Positions 54,585 to 63,349 are shown, counted from the first letter of the stretch. The stretch: DNA of 64,000 nucleotides from Terrimonas ginsenosidimutans (GCF_022012415.1 NZ_JAKLTR010000017.1:62001-126000), one strand, 5' to 3'. Translations and numbers: made by a program. The notes: generated by a model not told the origin, from the sequence alone.

Positions 54585-54760
54585 GCGCAAATGGCGTTAA
54601 AAAAATTATGGGCGTAACCGACGAGCCGAAGGCGAGGGCGCTAAAATATTGTCTGAGCCCAACACGCCAATCAATCCTAAGCCTGGACGGGCGAGTTTAT
54701 TTTAGTGCCAGGTGCAGCCCATAATTTTTAGCCCCCGCATCGAGTGCGGGGCTGGCTATT
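54585..54760 (+). repeat. Core module, copy 3, with inserted hairpin
   Basis: The first 149 bases are identical to copy 2. Just before the right inverted end it carries an extra ~24 bases at about 54732-54755 containing CCCCGCA-TCGAG-TGCGGGG, a 7-bp GC hairpin absent from copy 2. The flanking TTTTTAGC and GGCTATTTGCGC are otherwise as in copy 2. Confidence 0.85.
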
Positions 54761-54774
54761 TGCGCGTAGCCTTG

Positions 54775-54969
54775 ATCTTTTTTTGTTACTTTTTTTGCAT
54801 CAAGGCAAAAAAAGTAAACGGAGTCTTCGACCTCCCGTCGAAAAACAGCGCCCTTGCCCGTCCGGCAAAAAATGTAAACAGAGTCTTCACGGCAACCCCT
54901 CGAAAAAAAAGCGCCCTTGCCCGCCCGGCAAACTCCAAACAGAGCCCTTCGACGCTCCCAGTCGAGAAC
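54775..54969 (-). repeat. Right array of hairpin-plus-poly-T units next to tilS
   Basis: Two full units and part of a third, with CCGGC anchors at 54862 and 54925 (63 apart), in the opposite orientation to the left array. On the minus strand each gives a TTGCC/GGCAA hairpin followed by GGGCGC and a T-run, directly after the tilS stop codon (54971-54973), so it probably ends tilS transcription. Confidence 0.8.
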
Positions 54970-54970
54970 C

Positions 54971-56311
54971 TTATTTCCTTAACGCCAGTGATATCTTTAT
55001 TATATCTCCCGCTCCCTTCATTTTAAAACGATCATCCAGTCTCCTCCCCACCACCCAAACAATCCTCTTATCACTCTCAATAACCCAAACATTTTCTTTC
55101 TCAATCGAGGACATCTTTTGATCAATAAAAAAACGCGCGAGTTTTTTCTTCTTCCGCATCCCAAGCGGATAAAAATAATCGCCGTTCTTCCAGGGGCGTA
55201 AGGTGAAAGGAAATTGTATCAGCGAAGCATCGATATATGCAACCGATGATGAGGATGTATCCGGCTTGCCATCTGATGAAAAATTTCGGCTGATGGTTAG
55301 TTCCCCTGCAGGAAAAGAAACATTACCTGTCTCTTCGATCAGGATCAGTGAAGGGCGCTCCGCCTTTACCGAAGCGATGATCAGCCAGTTCCTGTTACGG
55401 ATGATCCTGTGAGAGGATGATTGCACATATCTCCCGGAACCACTATTCAATAAGGCGATCACCTCCGTCGTTTGAGCAGCAGAAAAGCCATAAGGCCTGA
55501 TGATCTCGTAGACGATCGCAGTAAGAGGAATTGCCTTCTGCAATTTCAGCACCGGAATATGAACCTCCTCTCCTTTTTGTACCAGCAGTTTTTTCCGGTG
55601 ACTATCGATGGCTTGCTGATACAAAAGTTCAATATCGCGGAAACGCGGAATATTGCGACGCATGTTTTCTTCCGCCTTTGGATACAATTGCTGAATAACA
55701 GGAAGCAGATGATGACGAAGATAATTCCGGCTGTATTTGTCTGAAGCATTTGAACTATCCTCTACCCATTGCAACTGATTTGCTGCGGCAAATTCGCGGA
55801 TCTCTTTCCGTCCGGTAAATAATAACGGACGTATGGTCTTGTTTTGCTTCGGTAAAATACTTCTCAGACCCGCAATACCTGTCCCCTTGAAATAATTCAT
55901 GAGAGATGTTTCAACCGCATCATCCAGATGATGTGCGGTGAGCAATACATCCAGTCTGTTTTCCCTTGTATCAAGCAGCCGGTGAAACCATTCATAACGC
56001 AACTCGCGTGCCGCCTCTTGTACAGAAAGCTTATTGGCAATGAGATATGCCTGTGTATCGAATGCCTCTACCCAAACCTTCACGTTATACTTGTTGGCAA
56101 GAGCTCTCACAAACTCCTCGTCTCTCTTACTCTCCTCTCCTCTTAGCTGAAAATTACAATGCGCTATTTCAAAATCATACCCGCATTGGCTGCATAATTC
56201 ACACAGCACAACAGAATCAAGACCGCCGCTTACTGCCAGCAACAAACGTTGTTGCGGAGTGAACAGCGCCTGTTCGCTTATAAACGATCTGAATGATTCA
56301 ATAAAACTCAT
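54971..56311 (-). CDS. tilS: tRNA(Ile)-lysidine synthetase TilS
   Basis: A 446-residue enzyme. The PP-loop ATP-binding motif is SGGLDS (S28-S33), followed by VLCELC, and the N-type ATPase region includes AHCNFQLRGEESKRDEEFVR and LLTAHHLDDAVETSLMNYFKG, typical of TilS. The C-terminal domains (~320-446, with LTISRNFSSDG and FTLRPWKNGDYFYPLGMRKK) complete the long form of the enzyme. It attaches lysine to C34 of tRNA-Ile(CAU) so that it reads AUA; the gene is essential in most bacteria. It lies 43 bases after a small TPR gene on the same strand, and its 3' end abuts the composite repeat array. Confidence 0.97.
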   Translation of the reverse strand: MSFIESFRSFISEQALFTPQQRLLLAVSGGLDSVVLCELCSQCGYDFEIAHCNFQLRGEESKRDEEFVRALANKYNVKVWVEAFDTQAYLIANKLSVQEAARELRYEWFHRLLDTRENRLDVLLTAHHLDDAVETSLMNYFKGTGIAGLRSILPKQNKTIRPLLFTGRKEIREFAAANQLQWVEDSSNASDKYSRNYLRHHLLPVIQQLYPKAEENMRRNIPRFRDIELLYQQAIDSHRKKLLVQKGEEVHIPVLKLQKAIPLTAIVYEIIRPYGFSAAQTTEVIALLNSGSGRYVQSSSHRIIRNRNWLIIASVKAERPSLILIEETGNVSFPAGELTISRNFSSDGKPDTSSSSVAYIDASLIQFPFTLRPWKNGDYFYPLGMRKKKKLARFFIDQKMSSIEKENVWVIESDKRIVWVVGRRLDDRFKMKGAGDIIKISLALRK

Positions 56312-56354
56312 GTTATGTAAGAAGATCCGTCCACTGCGGAAGTAAATATCGTTA

Positions 56355-56666
56355 TCAAAAGATCAGTTCTTCATATGCTCCGCGAAGTTCACCCAACGCA
56401 TGCATGTCTCCCGCTTTTTTCGCCTGTTCTATTCCTTTTTCATAAGCGGCGATGGCCTCTTCGGTTGTTGCGGTCCGCTCCAGCAACTTTGCAAGATGAT
56501 AATAACTACCCACATAACCGGGGTCATGCGTAAGAAGTCCCTCAAACTCTTCACGGGCCGCTTTATCATCACCCGCCTTGATATATTCAAGCGCCAACGC
56601 ATGACGCAGGAAACTGTCATTTGGGGTCTTTTGCAGGAAATCTTTCAGTTTTTGCACACGATCCAT
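56355..56666 (-). CDS. Small TPR protein (103 aa)
   Basis: A 103-residue protein composed of about two tetratricopeptide repeats and a capping helix: DSFLRHALALEYIKAGDDKA, YVGSYYHLAKLLERTATTEE and AIAAYEKGIEQAKKAGDMHA. It has no signal peptide, so it is cytoplasmic. TPR proteins of this size serve as interaction modules; the partner is unknown. It is the first gene of a likely operon with tilS, 43 bases downstream. Confidence 0.85.
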   Translation of the reverse strand: MDRVQKLKDFLQKTPNDSFLRHALALEYIKAGDDKAAREEFEGLLTHDPGYVGSYYHLAKLLERTATTEEAIAAYEKGIEQAKKAGDMHALGELRGAYEELIF

Positions 56667-56715
56667 CAGAATAAAAATTTGACACTGAAAATGCCGGATT
56701 TAAAATTTCATCGCT

Positions 56716-56723
56716 TATCTTTG
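56716..56723 (+). promoter_or_regulatory. -7 box of the etfB promoter
   Basis: TATCTTTG matches TAnnTTTG and lies 46 bases before the etfB start. No TTTG box is found 19-21 bases upstream, so only the -7 element is supported. Confidence 0.4.
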
Positions 56724-56769
56724 TTTTAGTTGCATAAACAACTATTAGCTAACGATTCAAAACAACAGT

Positions 56770-57513
56770 ATGAAGATCTTAGTTTGCATCAGCAAAACGC
56801 CGGACACCACGGCAAAAATAGCTTTCACTGACAACAACACGAAATTCGATACGAGCGGAGTTCAATGGATCATCAATCCCTACGATGAATGGTATGCACT
56901 GGTACGTGCCATAGAATTGAAAGAAAAAGACGCATCCACTATTGTGCATCTTGTCACAGTTGGTGGTGCAGATGCTGAACCGATCATCCGTAAAGCACTT
57001 GCTTTGGGTGGTGACGAAGCCTTTCGCGTAAATGCCGACAGCCATGATAGTTTTTATATTGCTTCGCAGATCGCTTCAATTGCGAAGGAAGGCGCTTACG
57101 ATCTTGTTTTCACCGGCAAAGAAACGATCGATTATAATGGTTCTTCAATAGGTGGAATGGTCGCCGAACTTCTCGACTTTCCCTATATCTCCCTTGCTTC
57201 CAAATTTGAACTCAACGGAACAAAAGCCACTATTACCCGTGAGATAGAAGGCGGCGAAGAAACGGCTGAAGTAGATCTCCCTGTTGTGGTAAGTGCTGCA
57301 AAAGGTATGGCGGAACAACGCATTCCAAACATGCGCGGGATCATGGCTGCAAGAACAAAACCGTTGAAGGTATCCGAGCCGGTAGCTGTTGAAGCGCTCA
57401 CAAGCGTAACCAGCTTTGGCCTCCCTCCTGCTAAAGCCGGTGTAAAACTCGTGCCCGCAGATAATGTGGATGAACTGGTACGCTTACTTCACGAAGAAGC
57501 AAAAGCCCTCTAG
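56770..57513 (+). CDS. etfB: Electron transfer flavoprotein subunit beta
   Basis: A 247-residue protein matching EtfB/FixA: MKILVCISKTPDTTAKIAFT, NPYDEWYALVRAIELKEKDA (the usual NPxDExAlE region), VTVGGADAEPIIRKALALGG, and the recognition loop around ITREIEGGEETAEVDLPVVV. It carries an AMP and, with EtfA, holds FAD, taking electrons from acyl-CoA and other dehydrogenases. etfA follows 89 bases later. No acyl-CoA dehydrogenase gene is in the window. Confidence 0.96.
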   Translation: MKILVCISKTPDTTAKIAFTDNNTKFDTSGVQWIINPYDEWYALVRAIELKEKDASTIVHLVTVGGADAEPIIRKALALGGDEAFRVNADSHDSFYIASQIASIAKEGAYDLVFTGKETIDYNGSSIGGMVAELLDFPYISLASKFELNGTKATITREIEGGEETAEVDLPVVVSAAKGMAEQRIPNMRGIMAARTKPLKVSEPVAVEALTSVTSFGLPPAKAGVKLVPADNVDELVRLLHEEAKAL

Positions 57514-57602
57514 TCGTTTTGATGTTTAATAGTTCAAAAGTTAATCATACCCAGAACTGTTAAACGATAAAACATTAAACTCATAACTTTTAAACTTGCA
57601 CT

Positions 57603-58562
57603 ATGTCTGTTTTAATATTTGTTGATATAGCCGAAGGCCAGGTAAAAAAAGTATCCCTTGAAGCACTGAGCTATGGCGCGAAACTCGCTGAACAACTCGG
57701 CACAAGCGCTGAAGGTGTTGTTTTAGGCACTCCTAAAGAAGACCTTGCTGCCCTTGGTAAATATGGTGTTTCAAAGATCCATCATGTAAGTAATCCGGCC
57801 CTCGACCACCTGGATGCTCAACTCTATACAAAAGTGATTGCGGAGGTTGCAGGTTCTACAGGAGCCACCGTGATCGTTTTCCCGAATAATATGGATGGTA
57901 AATCCATTGCCCCCCGACTTTCAGCCCGCCTGAAAGCCGGTCTTATCTCCGGAGCTGTTGCGCTGCCGGATACCAGCAATGGGTTTATCGTGAAGAAGAA
58001 CGTATTCTCAGGCAAGGCATTTGCCAACATCAGCATTACGACACCGGTAAAGATCATTGCACTGAATCCGAACGCATACCCGGTCAGGACGGGTGAGGGC
58101 ACTGCCACCGTAGCGGCATTTGAGGCAAAAGTTGATTCTCCACGGGTAAAAGTGATCAGCAGCACCAAAGCAAGCGGTGAAGTTCCGTTGACCGAAGCAG
58201 AAGTAGTCGTAAGTGCGGGTCGTGGCCTCAAGGGTCCTGAAAACTGGGGCATGGTGGAAGAACTGGCTAAAGTATTGCACGCCGCAACAGCCTGCAGCCG
58301 TCCGGTAGCCGATGCACACTGGCGTCCGCATAACGAGCACGTAGGGCAGACAGGCATCGCGATCGCACCAAACCTGTACATTGCCATTGGCATTTCCGGT
58401 GCCATCCAGCACCTGGCCGGCGTAAACCGCAGCAAAGTGATCGTGGTGATCAATAAGGACCCTGAAGCTCCTTTCTTCAAGGCAGCTGATTACGGTATCG
58501 TTGGTGACGCGTTCGACGTCGTTCCAAAACTGACTGAAGCGATCCGCAAGATCAAAGCATGA
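57603..58562 (+). CDS. etfA: Electron transfer flavoprotein subunit alpha
   Basis: A 319-residue protein matching EtfA/FixB. The C-terminal FAD-binding domain is clear: VVVSAGRGLKGPENWGMVEE, ACSRPVADAHWRPHNEHVGQ, TGIAIAPNLYIAIGISGAIQ HL and KVIVVINKDPEAPFF, then YGIVGDAFDVVPKLTEAI. It pairs with EtfB to shuttle electrons from flavin dehydrogenases toward the quinone pool. The 89-base spacer from etfB is AT-rich with AAACTTTTAAAC-type motifs. A terminator-like inverted repeat follows. Confidence 0.97.
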   Translation: MSVLIFVDIAEGQVKKVSLEALSYGAKLAEQLGTSAEGVVLGTPKEDLAALGKYGVSKIHHVSNPALDHLDAQLYTKVIAEVAGSTGATVIVFPNNMDGKSIAPRLSARLKAGLISGAVALPDTSNGFIVKKNVFSGKAFANISITTPVKIIALNPNAYPVRTGEGTATVAAFEAKVDSPRVKVISSTKASGEVPLTEAEVVVSAGRGLKGPENWGMVEELAKVLHAATACSRPVADAHWRPHNEHVGQTGIAIAPNLYIAIGISGAIQHLAGVNRSKVIVVINKDPEAPFFKAADYGIVGDAFDVVPKLTEAIRKIKA

Positions 58563-58591
58563 TAAATTAGAAAGTCAAAAGTAAGAATTAG

Positions 58592-58650
58592 AAAAAACCT
58601 TAAGATGTGAAGCCCACAATTTGAGGTTTTTTACTTTTTAGTTTTGACTT
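58592..58650 (+). terminator. Terminator-like inverted repeat after etfA
   Basis: An inner 9-bp stem, AAAAAACCT (58592-58600) and AGGTTTTTT (58624-58632), nested in a longer imperfect AT-rich inverted repeat reaching back to about 58571 and out to 58655 (AAGTCAAAA and TTTTGACTT). T-rich sequence follows on the plus strand. Confidence 0.65.
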
Positions 58651-58721
58651 TTTAATTCCTTTTTACCTCCTCCCGCCGGATGCTTTTTTACTCAAAAAGC
58701 CTTAGTTTCGTGTGATATTTT

Positions 58722-59330
58722 ATGAAGAAAATAGAACTGGAAATAGTCGCCTTATCCCACAGCATCACTCAAACACATTCCTATGCTGTTGTGCTGGGTG
58801 AAGTAAATGGGTTACGGCGTTTACCGATTGTGATTGGTGGCTTTGAGGCGCAAGCTATTGCTGTAGCGCTCGAAAAAATGAACCCAAGTCGCCCTCTCAC
58901 CCACGACCTGATGAAGAATTTCCTAAATGCTTTCACCATCGATCTCCATGAGATCATCATCTGCGATCTTCAGGAAGGTATTTTCTACTCCAAGCTCGTT
59001 TGTTCTTCTGAAAATGATACAATAGAGATCGACTCAAGAACCTCCGATGCCCTGGCCCTTGCTGTCAGGTTCGGCTGCCCGATCTACACATACGAAAACA
59101 TCCTGGAGAGTGCTGGTATACTTATGGAAGATACCGGTACCGGCAATAAAAAGAAGAAAGCCAAACAGGAAGTGGTGGTTGAGGAAACCGGCAATACCGG
59201 AAATGAAGATCTTAAAGCCCTCAGCATCGAAGAGCTGGACGCATTGCTGAATGATGTACTCGAAAGCGAGGATTATATCAGGGCGATCGCCATCCGCGAT
59301 GAAATAAACAGCCGCAAAAAGAAACGCTGA
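58722..59330 (+). CDS. Bifunctional nuclease family protein (DUF151) with UVR motif
   Basis: A 202-residue protein. Residues ~1-135 match the DUF151 bifunctional nuclease domain: VVLGEVNGLRRLPIVIGGFE, QAIAVALEKMNPSRPLTHDL, DSRTSDALALAVRFGCPIYT. The C-terminal part (~165-202, LSIEELDALLNDVLESEDYI and RAIAIRDEINSRKKK) is a UvrB/UvrC-type motif. Plant homologues have RNase and DNase activity; the bacterial role is uncertain. It lies about 160 bases after etfA and 39 bases before ispE on the same strand. Confidence 0.9.
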   Translation: MKKIELEIVALSHSITQTHSYAVVLGEVNGLRRLPIVIGGFEAQAIAVALEKMNPSRPLTHDLMKNFLNAFTIDLHEIIICDLQEGIFYSKLVCSSENDTIEIDSRTSDALALAVRFGCPIYTYENILESAGILMEDTGTGNKKKKAKQEVVVEETGNTGNEDLKALSIEELDALLNDVLESEDYIRAIAIRDEINSRKKKR

Positions 59331-59369
59331 TCCGTCAATCCCGGTTTTCTTCACTTTAAAATTTCCAAG

Positions 59370-60194
59370 GTGGTCGTTTTTCCCAATGCGAAAATCAATC
59401 TCGGACTTCGCATCACCGAAAAAAGAAATGACGGCTATCATGAGCTGGAAACCTGCTTTTATCCCCTGCCCGTTTTTGATGCACTGGAGATCATTCGTCT
59501 GCCCGCTGTCGGGTCTTTCCGGTTTAACAGCAGCGGACTTGATATTGCGGGCGAATTACAGGACAATCTTTGCGTAAAAGCATATTCAATACTTAAAGCC
59601 GATTTCCCTGGGCTGCCCCCGGTTTCTGTTTTTCTTCAGAAAGCCATCCCTTCCGGCGCGGGACTGGGCGGCGGTAGTGCTGATGCCTCGTTTACCCTCA
59701 AATTATTGAATCAACTGGGTGGCCTCAACCTTAGCGTTCAGCAGCTGCTGGATTACAGTCTTCGCCTGGGAAGTGATTGTCCATTCTTTATTATCAACAA
59801 ACCCTGCTATGCGACGGGGCGCGGCGAGGTCCTCGAACCGGTGGCAATCGATCTTTCGGCCTTCGGATTCGTTGTAATAAACCCGGGTATCCATGTTCCT
59901 ACCGGTCAGGCTTTTTCCTGGCTCACACCCGCAAAACCTAAGGAATCGATCCGCGACCTTATTCATCTTCCCGTGGAAAAATGGAAAGATGTATTAATAA
60001 ACGATTTTGAAAAAAGCGTGGTCACCCGCCATCCGGAAGTTGGACAGGTAAAAGACCTGCTGTACAGATCCGGAGCTGTCTATGCCTCGATGAGCGGAAG
60101 CGGAAGCACCGTCTATGGACTTTTTCCAAATGATCATTATCCCGTAATATCAGTGCCGGAACATTATCTGATCAGATATATCGGCTTCAAATAA
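59370..60194 (+). CDS. ispE: 4-diphosphocytidyl-2-C-methyl-D-erythritol kinase IspE
   Basis: A 274-residue GHMP kinase of the MEP isoprenoid pathway, phosphorylating CDP-methylerythritol at the 2-hydroxyl. It uses a GTG start (59370), giving MVVFPNAKINLGLRITEKRN, which matches the family N-terminus; the next ATG would cut off this conserved region. The ATP-binding glycine loop is PSGAGLGGGSADASF, and MSGSGSTVYGLF is the conserved third GHMP motif. It is convergent with the methyltransferase region, with a weak AAGCAA/TTGCTT hairpin after the stop. Confidence 0.95.
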   Translation: MVVFPNAKINLGLRITEKRNDGYHELETCFYPLPVFDALEIIRLPAVGSFRFNSSGLDIAGELQDNLCVKAYSILKADFPGLPPVSVFLQKAIPSGAGLGGGSADASFTLKLLNQLGGLNLSVQQLLDYSLRLGSDCPFFIINKPCYATGRGEVLEPVAIDLSAFGFVVINPGIHVPTGQAFSWLTPAKPKESIRDLIHLPVEKWKDVLINDFEKSVVTRHPEVGQVKDLLYRSGAVYASMSGSGSTVYGLFPNDHYPVISVPEHYLIRYIGFK

Positions 60195-60273
60195 GAAAGC
60201 AACTACCGCAGTAATTGCTTCTTATTTAAACATAATCTTATTACAGACCTCTGTTTGGTATGTATGAAAAAAA

Positions 60274-61094
60274 TTAGTGCTTGATCGCTACGAACATGGT
60301 GCGGCTGTGACGTGAGGTATAATTATCCGGTGCGATATCTCCAGTATAATCAAACTGCTCAAAAACACTGCCGAAGCCAACATCATGCAACACCTTTGTC
60401 TGGTCTTTTTTCCTTAACCAGAAAGAACGGTTATTATTATAAGACGCCCAAAGCATCTTTTCTATTTTTGCTTTACCTGCTGTTTTACTCCACTCACGGA
60501 ACCATCTTCCTGCATAGCCTTCGTTGGTCGTCATCGGCGACAAACGATAATTTTGTTGTGGCGCAAGAGCCTTTGCCCTTTTCTGAATTGGCGCGATCAC
60601 ATACCTGTTCAAATGTCCCAGTTCATATCTCAGATCACGGTCCGGTGCAAAATGTGTATTCAGTAAAAGGATCTTTGTCGTACACTCGCTGACAGTTTTC
60701 AGGAACGCCACAGGATCATTCAGATGGTAAAGAAGACCATAGCAGATGTTCACTTCGAATTTGTCGTATTTAGGCAGGTTACGGACATCATCCATCGCGA
60801 AATGCAGGTTCTGCAGACCGAGATTTTCCTTTACAAAATTGCATTTGTCTATATTCTCCTGCCTTGCTTCAATACCAAGCGTGTCAAAGCCCATTTTCGC
60901 CAGTTCGACGGAATACCCGCCTTCAAGACAGCCAAGGTCTACCGCCCTCATGCGTGACCGGTCTTCCTTACTGGTAAAAGAGAGATTGTTTTTGCGATCG
61001 AGGTCCAGATCGCACTTTTTTCAAGCAGGATCTGATCAGATCCCATGGTTGTCTGGCCTTTGTTCAGCAGGATATTATGTGCTGTAAAGTTCAT
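60274..61094 (-). pseudogene. Class I SAM-dependent methyltransferase, split by a frameshift
   Basis: Residues from the ATG at 60951 encode 225 aa beginning MRAVDLGCLEGGYSVELAKM, the SAM-binding motif I right at the start, with no N-terminal part. The missing start is upstream in another frame: from the ATG at 61094, MNFTAHNILLNKGQTTMGSD is followed by LLEKSAIWTSIAK and then a stop. A one-base loss in a homopolymer explains this, either in the T4 run (minus strand; bases 60976-60979) or in the A5 run (60989-60993). Restoring one T gives KTISLFTSKEDRSRMRAVDL. Other motifs are DDVRNLPKYDKFEVNICYG and HLNDPVAFLKTV. It may be an inactive gene, a sequencing error, or less likely -1 frameshifting. 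The target is unknown. Confidence 0.75.
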
Positions 61095-61097
61095 CAT

Positions 61098-61387
61098 TGG
61101 TTGATTAATGGTCAATTAGGGTCGTAAATTACCAAAACCAACAACATGAAACATGTTAATTATGCAGAAAGCCTGGATTTCCTGTTAGGCTGATAAGTTT
61201 TGATCAGCAATTTTTCTATATTGCAACCAATCTTTTATGGTCATCTGTCGCCTTTCAACCATATGTTTTTTTCTTGATGGAAACCTCGATCTGCTGAATC
61301 ATCGACGTTAAGCCTTCATACTCCCCGCTCTTCCGGGGAGACATTTCGCATACTCATTCATTTCCCGATCTATCTAATTATTCGAAC
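61098..61387. other. Intergenic region between divergent genes
   Basis: About 290 AT-rich bases between the methyltransferase start and rocD. No small gene or strong hairpin was identified. The short GC-rich CTTCCGGGGAGAC near 61330 is just upstream of rocD. Confidence 0.35.
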
Positions 61388-62626
61388 ATGCAATCTATTA
61401 TCGGCCTTAGCCAGGCTTCACGTCATTATCTTGAACTGGAAGAAAAATTCGGTGCACACAATTACCACCCGCTCCCTGTCGTCCTCGAACGGGGCGAAGG
61501 TGTTTTTATGTGGGACGTAGACGGAAAGCGCTATTTCGATTTCCTGAGCGGTTATTCTGCCGTTAACCAGGGGCATTGTCATCCACGCATACTTGAAGCA
61601 TTTACCCGCCAGGCCAGCCGTCTGACCCTTACAAGCCGCGCTTTCCATAGCGACCTGCTGGGTGAATACGCTGCATTTGTTACCGGATACTTTGGCTATG
61701 ATAAAGTGCTTCCCATGAATACCGGCGTCGAAGCGGTGGAAACAGCCATCAAACTTTGCCGGAAATGGGCCTATGAAGTAAAAGGTATTCCTGATGGCAG
61801 GGCAGTGATCGTTGTATGCGAAGGAAACTTCCACGGTCGCACCACGGGGGTAATCTCGTTCAGTACAGATCCCAGCTCAACCACCCATTTTGGCCCTTAC
61901 CTTCCAGGTTTTATTCATATTCCCTATAACGATACAGATGCTCTCGAAAAAGTGCTTGCCGAAAACAAGAACATCGCGGGCTTTCTGGTTGAACCGATCC
62001 AGGGCGAAGCGGGCGTAGTAGTGCCGGATAAGGGTTATCTCGCTCGCGCAAAACAGCTTTGTGAAAACTCCAATGTGCTGTTTATGGCCGATGAGATCCA
62101 GACCGGGCTGGCACGTACCGGCAGGCTGCTGGCCTGTGATCATGAAAATGTGCGACCGGATATACTGATACTTGGCAAAGCCTTAAGTGGAGGAATGCTT
62201 CCCGTCAGCGCGGTACTGGCCGATGATCCTGTTATGTTGACCATCAGACCTGGCGAACATGGCTCTACGTATGGGGGTAACCCGCTCGCGTGTGCTACAG
62301 CGATCGCAGCACTGACCGTGCTCAAAGATGAACACATGGCTGAAAATGCAACGGCTATGGGACAACTGCTTCGAGACGGATTACAGTCGCTCAACTCACC
62401 GCATATCTCCCTCATTCGCGGGAAAGGCTTGTTGAATGCGATCGTGATCAGGCACGCCAATGCCGATGCGGCATGGGATCTTTGCCTTCAGCTCAAAGAA
62501 AAAGGGCTTCTCGCAAAACCCACGCACGGAGATAAGATCAGGTTCGCTCCACCACTTGTCATCAATCAGTCACAGGTAAACGAATGTGTTGCGATTATCG
62601 CTGAATCATTAAATTGCCTCGATTAA
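61388..62626 (+). CDS. rocD: Ornithine--oxo-acid transaminase
   Basis: A 412-residue class III PLP aminotransferase. Diagnostic ornithine-aminotransferase sequence includes [60 protein letters not shown] and [15 protein letters not shown]. The PLP lysine is K264 in [10 protein letters not shown] and the cofactor aspartate is D235 in MADEIQTG. It converts ornithine and 2-oxoglutarate to glutamate semialdehyde and glutamate, linking arginine catabolism with proline. The VIT1-type transporter gene starts 14 bases after its stop, so the two may be cotranscribed although their functions differ. Confidence 0.96.
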   Translation: MQSIIGLSQASRHYLELEEKFGAHNYHPLPVVLERGEGVFMWDVDGKRYFDFLSGYSAVNQGHCHPRILEAFTRQASRLTLTSRAFHSDLLGEYAAFVTGYFGYDKVLPMNTGVEAVETAIKLCRKWAYEVKGIPDGRAVIVVCEGNFHGRTTGVISFSTDPSSTTHFGPYLPGFIHIPYNDTDALEKVLAENKNIAGFLVEPIQGEAGVVVPDKGYLARAKQLCENSNVLFMADEIQTGLARTGRLLACDHENVRPDILILGKALSGGMLPVSAVLADDPVMLTIRPGEHGSTYGGNPLACATAIAALTVLKDEHMAENATAMGQLLRDGLQSLNSPHISLIRGKGLLNAIVIRHANADAAWDLCLQLKEKGLLAKPTHGDKIRFAPPLVINQSQVNECVAIIAESLNCLD

Positions 62627-62640
62627 GAGGCACCGCAGGT

Positions 62641-63339
62641 ATGGATCAGTCATTTCACCAGGAGAAACATTTAAGGAACAGTGATTTTTTAACAGACGTT
62701 GTGATCGGCATGAGCGATGGACTTACTGTTCCGTTCGCACTCGCCGCAGGACTGTCCGGCGCCGTTTCCGGTACATCCGTTATCGTCATTGCAGGTATTG
62801 CGGAAATAGCAGCCGGCTCCATCGCAATGGGGCTGGGTGGTTATCTCGCCGGCAAAACAGAAATGGAACATTATGACGCAGAACTGAAAAGAGAAAAAGA
62901 AGAAGTAGAGACCGTTCCGGAAAAAGAAAAAGAAGAAGTAAAAGACTTTTTCGCCAATATCGGGTTAAGCGAAGAAATGCAAACCAAAGCCGCTGATGAG
63001 ATCGCAAAAGATAAAAAACAGTGGGTGGATTTTATGATGAAATATGAGCTTGGGCTTGAAAAACCCGATCCCCGGCGTGCAAAAAAGGCTGCCCTGAATA
63101 TCGGCTTATCTTATGCTGCCGGCGGACTGGTACCATTGAGTCCTTATTTTTTTACAGATACTCCACTCCTAGCACTTCAGGTCTCCGCCGTGATCACTTT
63201 GATCAGCCTCTTTGTATTCGGATTCCTGAAAAGCAGGATCACCGGCGTTAATCCCTGGCAGGGAGCAATACGGGTCACAATTATTGGCGCAATGGCCGCC
63301 GCAGCCGCATTCGGAGTGGCCAAACTGTTCACCGCCTGA
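62641..63339 (+). CDS. VIT1/CCC1 family Fe/Mn transporter
   Basis: A 232-residue membrane protein from the ATG at 62641; the longer frame overlaps rocD and is rejected. The N-terminal block DFLTDVVIGMSDGLTVPFAL AAGLSG is the family signature. A cytoplasmic helical segment follows (~75-150, KEKEEVKDFFANIGLSEEMQ) containing acidic residues typical of the metal-binding domain, and then three hydrophobic helices (IGLSYAAGGLVPLSPYFF, LQVSAVITLISLFVFGFL). It would export Fe2+ or Mn2+ from the cytoplasm. The dispersed element begins 10 bases after its stop. Confidence 0.92.
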   Translation: MDQSFHQEKHLRNSDFLTDVVIGMSDGLTVPFALAAGLSGAVSGTSVIVIAGIAEIAAGSIAMGLGGYLAGKTEMEHYDAELKREKEEVETVPEKEKEEVKDFFANIGLSEEMQTKAADEIAKDKKQWVDFMMKYELGLEKPDPRRAKKAALNIGLSYAAGGLVPLSPYFFTDTPLLALQVSAVITLISLFVFGFLKSRITGVNPWQGAIRVTIIGAMAAAAAFGVAKLFTA

Positions 63340-63349
63340 CAGGCGATGG

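Larger units (their letters stand above)
53564..54969. repeat. Composite intergenic repeat region (arrays plus core modules)
   Basis: About 1.4 kb of non-coding repeats between two convergent genes. Left array: three ~63-bp units at 53564-53760. Core copy 1 at 53801-53960 (inverted). Then two tandem copies of a ~440-450-bp block: copy 2 (~53992-54430) and copy 3 (~54440-54969), each a leader, core and unit array in the opposite orientation to the left array. Frames crossing the region give basic, low-complexity peptides (KKRPCPSGKK, ALARPAKNVNRV) that change frame between units, so none is called a gene. Confidence 0.85.

Noticed and set aside
53405-55121. Several overlapping frames on both strands (for example 53405-53776 minus, 54320-54724 plus) that look like lysine/arginine-rich proteins
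   Set aside because: They arise from the intergenic repeat units, shift frame from unit to unit, begin or end inside hairpins, and the diverged core copy keeps none of them.
60989-60993. Programmed -1 frameshifting at the A5 run of the methyltransferase
   Set aside because: The heptamer in the zero frame is A-AAA-ACA rather than a canonical X-XXY-YYZ slippery site, and no stimulatory hairpin was seen; mutation or error is more likely.
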